NCBI GenBank assembly: GCA_963837365.1
Contig: CAWIMW010000002.1
Coordinates: 1,116,001-1,180,000 of the forward strand
DNA: 64,000 bases
Source: CAWBXL01 sp963837365
GTDB taxonomy: Bacteria > Acidobacteriota > Terriglobia > Terriglobales > Acidobacteriaceae
Reading direction: 5' to 3'
The notes beneath the pieces are model-generated. The model made no database searches, was not told where the DNA came from, and worked only from the letters and a program-made list of their open reading frames with translations. Positions 57,773-64,000 of this stretch are shown here, piece by piece; positions within the stretch are counted from its first letter, which is position 1; each line of letters starts with the position of its first letter. The translations under genes were made by a program, and so were the position numbers.

Positions 57773-59038
57773 ATGAAGACTGTTTCCCTAGAACAGGAAA
57801 GCAATCCCTGGGAGGCACAAGCGGCGCGCTTCGACATCGCCGCGCAAAAGCTCAACCTCGATGAAGGCATCCAGAAGGTCCTGCGTTACCCCAACCGGGA
57901 ACTGATCCTTCACATCCCGGTGGCCATGGACAATGGCAAACTCGAGGTCTTCACCGGATTCCGTGTGCAACACTCCATCGCTCGCGGTCCGAGCAAAGGC
58001 GGCATCCGCTACGCGCCCGACGTCACCCTGGATGAAGTCCGCGCCCTGGCCAGTTGGATGACCTGGAAGTGCGCCGTAGTCAACATCCCCTTTGGCGGCG
58101 CAAAGGGCGGAATCATTTGCGACCCGCACAAAATGTCGCAAGGCGAACTGGAACGCATGACCCGCCGCTATACCGCAGAGCTGGTCGAATTCATAGGCCC
58201 GGAAAAAGACGTCCCCGCCCCCGACGTCAACACCAACGAACAAACCATGGCCTGGATCATGGACACTTACAGTATGCACATGAGGCAGACGGTGACCGCG
58301 GTGGTCACGGGCAAGCCCATCAACATCGGAGGTTCGCGCGGTCGCCGCGAGGCCACTGGGCGCGGCATCATGATCGTGTGCGATGAAGCGGTCAAGAAAC
58401 TGGGCCTCACCCCCGAGCAAACTCGCGTGATCATCCAGGGGTTCGGCAACGTGGGTTCGAATGCTGCCTTGCTGATGGCCGAGGCCGGCTATCGAATTAT
58501 CGGCATCGCCGAGGTTGAGGGCGGGCTGTTGAACAAAAACGGAATTGATGTGGAGGCCCTCTCGCAATACCGCCAGCGTAATCGCACTCTGAAAGGATTC
58601 CCCGGTGCCGAAGAGGCTGATCCCGCAGAACTGCTGTTAACGGAATGCGAGATCTTGATTCCTGCTGCGACCGAAAACGTAATCACCAGCCGCAACGCCG
58701 ACAAGGTCAAATGCAAAATCCTGGCAGAAGGCGCGAACGGCCCCACCACCTCGGTTGCTGACAATATTCTGGCAGACAAGAAAGTTTTCGTGATTCCCGA
58801 CATCCTCTGCAACGCGGGCGGCGTCACCACTTCTTATTTCGAATGGGTGCAGGACCGCCAGGGCTACTTCTGGAAGGAATCCGCGGTCAACGACCGCCTG
58901 GCGGAAATCATGAAAGAATCATTCCAGGACGTGGTCCGCTACTCCGAGACCCACAATGTCAACAACCGCATCGCGGCCTACATGCTGGCGATTGACCGGG
59001 TGGCGTACACCATCCGGCAGCGGGGAATCTATGCGTAA
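57773..59038 (+). CDS. gdhA: Glutamate dehydrogenase (Glu/Leu/Phe/Val dehydrogenase family)
   Basis: Interconverts glutamate and 2-oxoglutarate plus ammonia. GFRVQHSIARGPSKGGIRYA and VVNIPFGGAKGGIICDP carry the catalytic Lys; VPAPDVNTNEQTMAWIMD holds the catalytic Asp; the Rossmann part has VIIQGFGNVGSNAALLMAEA then YRIIGIAEVEGG. GGSRGRREATGRGIMIV and ILAEGANGPTT are also conserved. The 421-residue hexameric type is NAD(P)-dependent; cofactor choice is uncertain. It is monocistronic. Confidence 0.95.
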   Translation: MKTVSLEQESNPWEAQAARFDIAAQKLNLDEGIQKVLRYPNRELILHIPVAMDNGKLEVFTGFRVQHSIARGPSKGGIRYAPDVTLDEVRALASWMTWKCAVVNIPFGGAKGGIICDPHKMSQGELERMTRRYTAELVEFIGPEKDVPAPDVNTNEQTMAWIMDTYSMHMRQTVTAVVTGKPINIGGSRGRREATGRGIMIVCDEAVKKLGLTPEQTRVIIQGFGNVGSNAALLMAEAGYRIIGIAEVEGGLLNKNGIDVEALSQYRQRNRTLKGFPGAEEADPAELLLTECEILIPAATENVITSRNADKVKCKILAEGANGPTTSVADNILADKKVFVIPDILCNAGGVTTSYFEWVQDRQGYFWKESAVNDRLAEIMKESFQDVVRYSETHNVNNRIAAYMLAIDRVAYTIRQRGIYA

Positions 59039-59093
59039 AGCCGCGGATGATCACATCTCGCACTGAAATATTTTAGTCTTCTTCACGCACGGC

Positions 59094-59519
59094 TTACGGC
59101 TCGATGTGGAAAACGTCGAGCACGGCGTAAGTCTTGCGGTTCAACAGCACGATATGCCCTTCAATGATGGTGTGCGCATAGCCGGGTGGAGGCGCTGGCA
59201 GCCGCCGCTCCAACTCCACGGGGCAGGGCCGGATTTTCTTTTGTAGTCCGGGAGGCAGCGTGCCACGGCGCTCCAGCTGTTTCTCCAGGCCGGGAGGCAA
59301 ACGGTCTTTCTTGGCCAGTCCCGGAGGAAAATGGCCATCCTGCGCGTGATACCAGCCGCGGATGATGTCACGGTCGTGGTCGGTGTAGGCATAGCGGTCG
59401 TCATCGTCGTGGCCATGATGTTTCTTGCCATGTTCGTGGCTGTGCCCTTGAGCAAATACAAAAGATCCCGACAGAGCGAACGATACACAGAAGATGCAAA
59501 CCCACAGTTTCCGCCGCAT
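59094..59519 (-). CDS. Secreted His-rich PPGL-motif protein (RcnB-like)
   Basis: A signal peptide (MRRKLWVCIFCVSFALSGSF, ending VFAQ) precedes a His/Asp-rich stretch HSHEHGKKHHGHDDDD that could bind metal, then three PPGL units (GHFPPGLAKKDRLPPGLEKQ, RRGTLPPGLQKKIRPCP) and a C-terminal VVL-type strand (IIEGHIVLLNRKTYAVLDV). GGAGG lies just before the ATG at 59519. It resembles periplasmic RcnB-like proteins. Role unknown; metal binding is inferred from composition. Confidence 0.78.
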   Translation of the reverse strand: MRRKLWVCIFCVSFALSGSFVFAQGHSHEHGKKHHGHDDDDRYAYTDHDRDIIRGWYHAQDGHFPPGLAKKDRLPPGLEKQLERRGTLPPGLQKKIRPCPVELERRLPAPPPGYAHTIIEGHIVLLNRKTYAVLDVFHIEP

Positions 59520-59752
59520 AAATCCTCCACGCAAGAAAGGTTGGTAACAACTAAGGATAGGCGGAAAACGGATCAGCCACAAAACACGACAGTACTTGGC
59601 GGCCTTCGGGAGAGAATCCACTGCGGGGAGGGGACTCTTCGCACGTATAGTCCCAGCTAAACAGAACAGCCCCCGCTCCAGGTCCATAATTTTGTTTCCT
59701 CGTCCTCCCGCTATGGTTATACTTTCCACCTCCCATCGCAGTCAGGACCACC

Positions 59753-62005
59753 ATGTTCTCAATCTTGTGTGCTCTATTGCACCGTCTTGCTCGCATTTCA
59801 TTGCCGGCAATGGTCCTGGTTCTCCATGGCTTCGCTCAAACCACCGTGGAAGGCCTGGTGCGAAACTCCGCTGGGTCTCCAGTTCCTAAGGCCGTGGTGG
59901 CTTTGCAACATCAGGATGGCAGCGCCTCCCAGCGAACCACAACCACCAGCGACGGCCAGTTCCATTTTATTGCCGAAGCGGGCGCGTACTTGCTGACGAC
60001 CGACGCCGATAGTTTCCATCCATCGAAATATTACTTCGTGCTACGCGCGCGCCAGCCGCTGTCCCTCACCATCGAATTGCAGGCGAAGCAATCGGTCCAA
60101 CAAACCGTCGAAGTGCGGGCCAACTACCTCACCATCGACCCGGAGAAAACCGGCAGTTCCTATACCTTTACCCAGCAGGATCTCGAGCGGCTGCCCGACC
60201 CGCTGGTGGAAACAACCAACAGCTTGGTCACCAACCTGATGCCCGGCGCCAGCGACAGCCACGACAACTTTCTGGCGATTCGTGGTACCGAGTTTTCTCT
60301 GCACGAGTTTATCAATGGTGTTTCTTTTCTCGACAACACTCAGCCGCAGTTCAGCCCCGGCATCAGCCCGCAGATTTTTGAGACCGTGGATTTGATGACC
60401 GGCGGCTTCACTCCCGAGTACGGCAACCGCTTCGGGGGCGTTCTGGATATCACGACACGTTCCGGCGCGAGCCTCGGTGGCCACGGCGACGTCAATTTTC
60501 GCGGCGCTACTGAGGACAACTACGACCTGAATGCCGACTACGGCGGACAAGTGGGTGATCTGGGCTACTATTTCTTTGTCGACGGTTTTACCTCGGGCCG
60601 CTATCTGGACCCGCCGGGACCCGAGGGGCTTTTTGATTCAGGCCATGCCACTCGCGCCACCATCCAGCTCGACTGGCATAGCAATCAGAAAGACGCGTTC
60701 AAGCTGTTACTCATGGGAAGCGGCTCAAACTTCCAGCAGCCTAATTTGAGCGAAGATCAGGAAGCGGGCCGTGATGCCAAGCGTCGCTTGCGCCAGCAGA
60801 CCGCCATCCTAAATTGGTTACACACCTTCTCGCCGCAGACATTGTTATCGACATCGCTATACCAGCGCACAGGCTCCGACCGCGTGCTGCCGACTACTGA
60901 TCCCGACACCCCATATTCGGTGGCATCGCGGGCGCCATTGACTCTTGGGCTCAAGAGCGATCTTTCTCATTCCCAGCATGGCCATGTTCTCAAAGCCGGT
61001 GTGGACCTTGTCCGCCTGCGCGAACAGGAGAGTTTTTTCTTCGATAGCCGCGGAGACCCAGACGTATTTCCGTCATTCGGTGGCGGCTTGAAAGGCGGTC
61101 AAGCCAGCCTGTATGTGCAAGACCACTTCTCGCCCATCGCTCTGCTCACCATAGACGTAGGTCTCCGCTATGACTATTTCAGCCTGGTGGATGCCGCGGC
61201 CCAACTAAGCCCGCGCATCGGCGCAGCCTACCACTTCAAGCGGACGAAATCGGTGCTGCACGCCGCCTACAACCGCTATTTTTCTCCTCCTCCGATCGAG
61301 TACTCACTGCTGGCCAGCTTCATCGGGAACAATGCAGTCGATCCGGATCAACGCGTAGGAAATGTCCGGCCCTACACCCAGAATTACTTTGAGGTTGGCT
61401 GGACGCAGGAGCTGCATCCGCAGATCAGCCTGGAACTCAACGCCTACAAGCATGTGGGACATAACAGCTTTGAGAACCATGAAATCTCAATTTCCCGTAT
61501 TTTCGTTCCGATAAATTTCCGCACTGCGCGTTCCGAGGGTCTGGATCTGGTCCTCAACGTCCGCCACCTGGAACACCTGGGAATAACCGGCCGCTTGCAG
61601 TACGCTCTGGCCAAGACACATTTCTATGGTCCCATCACAGGAGGCTTTGCCGGGGACGAACCCCTCGTTGCCGGACAGCGCATCGTCCCAGCCTTCGATC
61701 AGACGCACACCGGGACGGCGCAGGTCTTCTATCGCAATCGCTGGCGTGGATCGTGGGTAGGGAGCGCGCTACGTTACGGCAGCGGCACCATCGTGGAAAA
61801 TGGCCCCCGCCTGCCACAGCACTTTACTGCCGACTTGGCCAGCGGACTTACTCTTTGGAACGCTGAGCCACGCAGACTGGATCTGGAGTTCGACGTCACC
61901 AACGTCTCCAACAGCATGTATCGAATCGCCAAGGAGAGCGAAGAAATTCCTATTCAGTACGCCCCCTCCCGCACTATTGGCGGCAGTCTGAAATTTCACT
62001 TCTAG
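59753..62005 (+). CDS. TonB-dependent receptor with N-terminal carboxypeptidase-regulatory-like domain
   Basis: Outer-membrane receptor of 750 residues. A signal (about 1-28) leads to a CarboxypepD_reg-like domain (TTVEGLVRNSAGSPVPKAVV, TTSDGQFHFIAEAGAYLLTT), a plug (PDPLVETTNSLVTNLMPGAS, FLAIRGTEFSLHEFINGVSF, TGGFTPEYGNRFGGVLDITT) and a beta-barrel that ends SRTIGGSLKFHF with a terminal Phe. No TonB partner is nearby. Acidobacterial receptors of this design take up glycans, siderophores or other large solutes; the substrate is unknown. Confidence 0.92.
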   Translation: MFSILCALLHRLARISLPAMVLVLHGFAQTTVEGLVRNSAGSPVPKAVVALQHQDGSASQRTTTTSDGQFHFIAEAGAYLLTTDADSFHPSKYYFVLRARQPLSLTIELQAKQSVQQTVEVRANYLTIDPEKTGSSYTFTQQDLERLPDPLVETTNSLVTNLMPGASDSHDNFLAIRGTEFSLHEFINGVSFLDNTQPQFSPGISPQIFETVDLMTGGFTPEYGNRFGGVLDITTRSGASLGGHGDVNFRGATEDNYDLNADYGGQVGDLGYYFFVDGFTSGRYLDPPGPEGLFDSGHATRATIQLDWHSNQKDAFKLLLMGSGSNFQQPNLSEDQEAGRDAKRRLRQQTAILNWLHTFSPQTLLSTSLYQRTGSDRVLPTTDPDTPYSVASRAPLTLGLKSDLSHSQHGHVLKAGVDLVRLREQESFFFDSRGDPDVFPSFGGGLKGGQASLYVQDHFSPIALLTIDVGLRYDYFSLVDAAAQLSPRIGAAYHFKRTKSVLHAAYNRYFSPPPIEYSLLASFIGNNAVDPDQRVGNVRPYTQNYFEVGWTQELHPQISLELNAYKHVGHNSFENHEISISRIFVPINFRTARSEGLDLVLNVRHLEHLGITGRLQYALAKTHFYGPITGGFAGDEPLVAGQRIVPAFDQTHTGTAQVFYRNRWRGSWVGSALRYGSGTIVENGPRLPQHFTADLASGLTLWNAEPRRLDLEFDVTNVSNSMYRIAKESEEIPIQYAPSRTIGGSLKFHF

Positions 62006-62112
62006 ATGGAGAGCTCGGCCAGTGCCGCAGCCTGTCTCGTTCAGGAAAGCTGCCATTATTTCTGTAGTTCGCAGAATGCCGATCGTGAAGAAAATTTGTT
62101 CTGATCTAAATT

Positions 62113-62143
62113 GACGTTCTGGCTATTTCTGAGCCAGAACGTC
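62113..62143 (-). terminator. Perfect 12-bp hairpin over the 3' end of the three-gene operon
   Basis: GACGTTCTGGCT and AGCCAGAACGTC are exact complements with a seven-base loop. On the minus strand the first arm is the last coding codons of the gene at 62123 and the loop holds its stop. Only a weak AATTT tract follows, so intrinsic termination is possible but not certain. Confidence 0.45.
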
Positions 62144-62791
62144 CGCCTCGAACTGTTCCAGAATCTTTATGTGAGTTTCGGTCGGCAGGGGTGCTTCCGA
62201 ATAATATTTGTTCTCGGAAAATGGATGTTCTGCTCTGTAGGCGATACTGAAAGCCGCCATAGGATTCTTACGTGTCAGCGGGTCATAACTCGCCGTCAAA
62301 TGTGCAGGCTCAAATTTGATTGTCTCATTCCAAATCTTGGATACTTCCGCCCCAACGCTCAACCCCAGCTTTCCAATCGGCGACTCTGGGTCGCCAAGTA
62401 TTGGTGCATCGCTGTAAAAGGTCACATTGCTTACATAGGCATGACGCTTGATCACATCTGGACTATATTTAAGCCCAAAATGTTCCTTGCCCCATAGAAG
62501 CATTTGGTCGAGTATTCGCCTGGACTCGTCGGTTCCCTCTCTAGTTTCCACGACTAAAAGGGTATCGAAAATGGCGAACCGATTTATTGTTTTGTCGCCT
62601 ATCCTGCCATCGGAAAACTCTATCCCTTTTTGTTCATCAACTTGATCCGCAGATTGCGGAAACTTCTGGAACTCGAATTTCTTTACTAATTCACCAACTA
62701 GTTGAGGAAAGAAGATATTTCCCCTTGGGATTAGATCGTAAAGCTCAACAAACCCAAGCACTCGTGCCAATAAAATCGCTGATAGCTTCAT
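62123..62791 (-). CDS. Unrecognised protein, third gene of toxin-antitoxin-like operon
   Basis: A 222-residue protein without a name I know. It begins MKLSAILLARVLGFVELYDL, then PRGNIFFPQLVGELVKKFEF and RFAIFDTLLVVETREGTDES; middle SPDVIKRHAYVSNVTFYSDA; end ILEQFEADVLAQK. No signal peptide or membrane helix. GGAGGAAAC lies before the ATG at 62791, and the XRE gene stops five bases upstream, so the two are cotranscribed and probably coupled. The position matches the third gene of tripartite toxin-antitoxin-chaperone operons, but I see no SecB-like features. Confidence 0.7.
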   Translation of the reverse strand: MKLSAILLARVLGFVELYDLIPRGNIFFPQLVGELVKKFEFQKFPQSADQVDEQKGIEFSDGRIGDKTINRFAIFDTLLVVETREGTDESRRILDQMLLWGKEHFGLKYSPDVIKRHAYVSNVTFYSDAPILGDPESPIGKLGLSVGAEVSKIWNETIKFEPAHLTASYDPLTRKNPMAAFSIAYRAEHPFSENKYYSEAPLPTETHIKILEQFEADVLAQK

Positions 62792-62795
62792 GTTT

Positions 62796-63482
62796 TTAGT
62801 TTCCTCCTCCCGCGAATGCCCATCGTTGATCTGGTGGAGATAACAACAACTTTTCTTTACTAGCATCCGATTTAGAGGGTTTTTTCCTGCCCATAGCCGC
62901 TTCTCTTGCCGCATCACTTTCTATGTTCACCTGTTCATCAAGCCACTTTAGATTGCTCGCAGGCGATTCTTTTTTCTTAAGATCACCTTGGAAAATTAGC
63001 AGTTTAATTTGAGAATCTTGGACATCGTATGCACCCGCCCTTTCCTCTTGCTCAAAGGTCGTTACATTCATTGTTTCCGGACTATTTCCGCGCTCCATGT
63101 AAGGAGTACCGCTTACACGGTTGATTAGCTGACTAAATGGCACGAATTCCACAAGCAAAGCTACATCACAAGCCGCAGCTATTCTTTTTAGAGTTGTGAG
63201 ACTCGCTTTGCCATAAGAGGGATTTTCCAATCGAGAAATTACTTGCTGCTTTAGTCCTGTAATTTCATGCATCTCACCTTGGCTCCGATCCCCCCTGAGA
63301 GATCGAATCTGAAAAGCCAATTTCTTGTCTACATTGGAATCTACAAATCTAGCTCGGGCGTCGCGGCTTCGACGAATTCGACGAATAAGGCTGGCCTTCG
63401 ACATCAAATTTGTGGACTCCTGCGACTCCTGAGGTGAGTTCGTCAAATCTTCCCTTTGCGATTCGCTTGCCAACTTTGTCAT
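62796..63482 (-). CDS. XRE-family regulator/antitoxin with long C-terminal region
   Basis: A 228-residue protein with a helix-turn-helix at about residues 53-115: DKKLAFQIRSLRGDRSQGEM, EITGLKQQVISRLENPSYGK and ASLTTLKRIAAACDVALLVE. The long tail (about 115-228) is polar and unassigned, ending RWAFAGGGN. AAGGACG stands before the ATG at 63482, supporting this start although it lies 134 bases inside the toxin gene in another frame. A later ATG at 63404 would still overlap. By order and HTH type it is the probable antitoxin and repressor of the operon. Confidence 0.82.
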   Translation of the reverse strand: MTKLASESQREDLTNSPQESQESTNLMSKASLIRRIRRSRDARARFVDSNVDKKLAFQIRSLRGDRSQGEMHEITGLKQQVISRLENPSYGKASLTTLKRIAAACDVALLVEFVPFSQLINRVSGTPYMERGNSPETMNVTTFEQEERAGAYDVQDSQIKLLIFQGDLKKKESPASNLKWLDEQVNIESDAAREAAMGRKKPSKSDASKEKLLLSPPDQRWAFAGGGN

Positions 63483-63831
63483 TTTTTACGTCCTTGTCTG
63501 TCCCATGAAGGAACGTGTAAGCGTGATCGTAATTTTTGGGGCCGAAAAATCCATAAATTCGATATGTGATCTGTCTATACTCGCCATCACGAAAACAGCG
63601 AATATTGGGGATTTTAATTTCGGAAATACCGCCCGCCCCTCTGAGGGGATCGAAAACTGCTTGGGGCCAACGACGGTCATTTGTAATTTGTAAGCTGCCC
63701 AGCAAATCCACGATTTCAAATCGATCTGGCTCCTCGGGCAAAGCATTGAACCAGTCCTGTACGGGACGGCCTTCGGCACTTGACTCGAATCCCAAGAACC
63801 GCCACCGCCATGTTTTTTCTAGGACGATCAT
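63349..63831 (-). CDS. RelE/HigB-like toxin candidate
   Basis: A 160-residue protein: WRWRFLGFESSAEGRPVQDW, FNALPEEPDRFEIVDLLGSL, WPQAVFDPLRGAGGISEIKI, GEYRQITYRIYGFFGPKNYD and HAYTFLHGTDKDVKNDKVGK. The pattern (substrate-like linker, compact beta strand IKIPN...YRI, then AYTFLHG and a basic helix) is that of HigB/RelE-type phage-derived toxins. The 3' tail after about residue 132 is an extension overlapping the XRE gene. It is the first gene of the operon, with palindromes upstream. Confidence 0.78.
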   Translation of the reverse strand: MIVLEKTWRWRFLGFESSAEGRPVQDWFNALPEEPDRFEIVDLLGSLQITNDRRWPQAVFDPLRGAGGISEIKIPNIRCFRDGEYRQITYRIYGFFGPKNYDHAYTFLHGTDKDVKNDKVGKRIAKGRFDELTSGVAGVHKFDVEGQPYSSNSSKPRRPS

Positions 63832-63853
63832 AGCACAACAAAAATGCGATACA

Positions 63854-63894
63854 ACAATAAAATTGTGTTTGCTTTATACAACATTTTAGTTGTA
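63854..63894. promoter_or_regulatory. Two AT-rich palindromes upstream of the right-edge toxin operon
   Basis: ACAAT-AAA-ATTGT (63854-63866) and TACAAC-ATTTTA-GTTGTA (63877-63894) are perfect inverted repeats. They lie 23 to 63 bases before the toxin start codon and share ACAA/TTGT half-sites, fitting binding by an HTH antitoxin. A clear -35/-10 pair was not identified. Confidence 0.65.
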
Positions 63895-63917
63895 CAATTC
63901 ATATCATGATGAAAAAT

Positions 63918-63960
63918 AAAGGCCAACATCCTGTAAAACCCCAAGGGACGTTGGCCTTTT
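63918..63960 (+). terminator. Hairpin with T-run near right edge
   Basis: AAAGGCCAAC pairs with GTTGGCCTTT around a 22-base loop, and the right arm runs into TTTT. It could end a transcript from the plus strand or, because the left arm begins with A residues, act in both directions. No gene is visible to its left on the plus strand. Confidence 0.5.
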
Positions 63961-64000
63961 GTGTTTCTTCAATGTGGGGCTATTACTGCGGGAAGGCTGG

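Noticed and set aside
62123..62791. SecB-like chaperone of a tripartite toxin-antitoxin-chaperone system
   Set aside because: Gene order would fit, but the sequence has no SecB-like pattern that I can recognise; left as unknown.

Overview
The window reads as a chromosomal segment of a GC-rich, soil-type Acidobacteriota (Terriglobia/Koribacter-like). Four things point there: a partial VWFA-related protein of the type first defined in acidobacteria at the left edge, a TonB-dependent receptor with an N-terminal carboxypeptidase-regulatory-like domain, a GWxTD protein, and many palindromic intergenic repeats. This placement is inferred from gene content; the window has no rRNA. One tRNA gene (Thr, CGT) is present. 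I see no CRISPR array, prophage or complete insertion sequence.

Layout. 1-2230: VWFA-related protein cut by the window edge. 2396-9641: xylan/xylonate locus with a YjhG/YagF-type dehydratase, a PAS histidine kinase, a GH115 alpha-glucuronidase and a divergent, frameshifted FAH-family gene. 9718-13446: RluA-type pseudouridine synthase, tRNA-Thr, a 166-nt hairpin element and a heavily frameshifted S9 peptidase, with inverted copies of one repeat on either side. 13600-18535: NUDIX protein, VapBC-like module with a palindromic operator, ABC-F ATPase, bactofilin, MsrB and a flavin-reductase-fold protein. 18656-27885: coenzyme F420 locus (cofG, cofD, then cofC-cofE-cofH-npdG), interrupted by a diguanylate cyclase, mtgA, an orphan Phd-type antitoxin, a broken ParE-type module and a PD-(D/E)XK-like protein. 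27882-31283: a large GAF-GGDEF-HD-GYP sensor whose HD motif is degenerate. 31515-46866: gltX, HigBA module, alcohol dehydrogenase, NagX-like membrane protein, GH27 alpha-galactosidase, GTP-type PEP carboxykinase, DUF971 protein, PcrA-type helicase, amino acid permease, adenosine deaminase, Asp/Glu racemase. 47056-62005: ACT protein, radical SAM protein, nucleoside hydrolase, SnoaL-like protein, sugar-phosphate isomerase-like protein, asnS, arginase (frameshifted), ddl (frameshifted), GWxTD protein, glutamate dehydrogenase, PPGL-motif secreted protein, TonB receptor. 62123-63831: a compact three-gene minus-strand operon of a RelE/HigB-like toxin, an XRE regulator and an unrecognised 222-residue protein.

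How the genes work together. The left locus would take glucuronoxylan side groups and pentose through xylonate to 2-keto-3-deoxy-pentonate and onward (Weimberg-type route). The F420 locus encodes the ring-forming (CofG, CofH), side-chain (CofC, CofD), glutamylating (CofE) and F420:NADP(H) (NpdG) steps. At least four toxin-antitoxin-like modules lie in the window, two of them with clean palindromic operators, and a fifth, unpaired antitoxin-like gene is also present.

Caution. Single-base frameshifts recur in conserved genes (FAH protein, S9 peptidase, ParE pair, cofH 5' end, arginase, ddl). In an apparently essential gene such as ddl, a consensus-sequence error is at least as likely as true decay.
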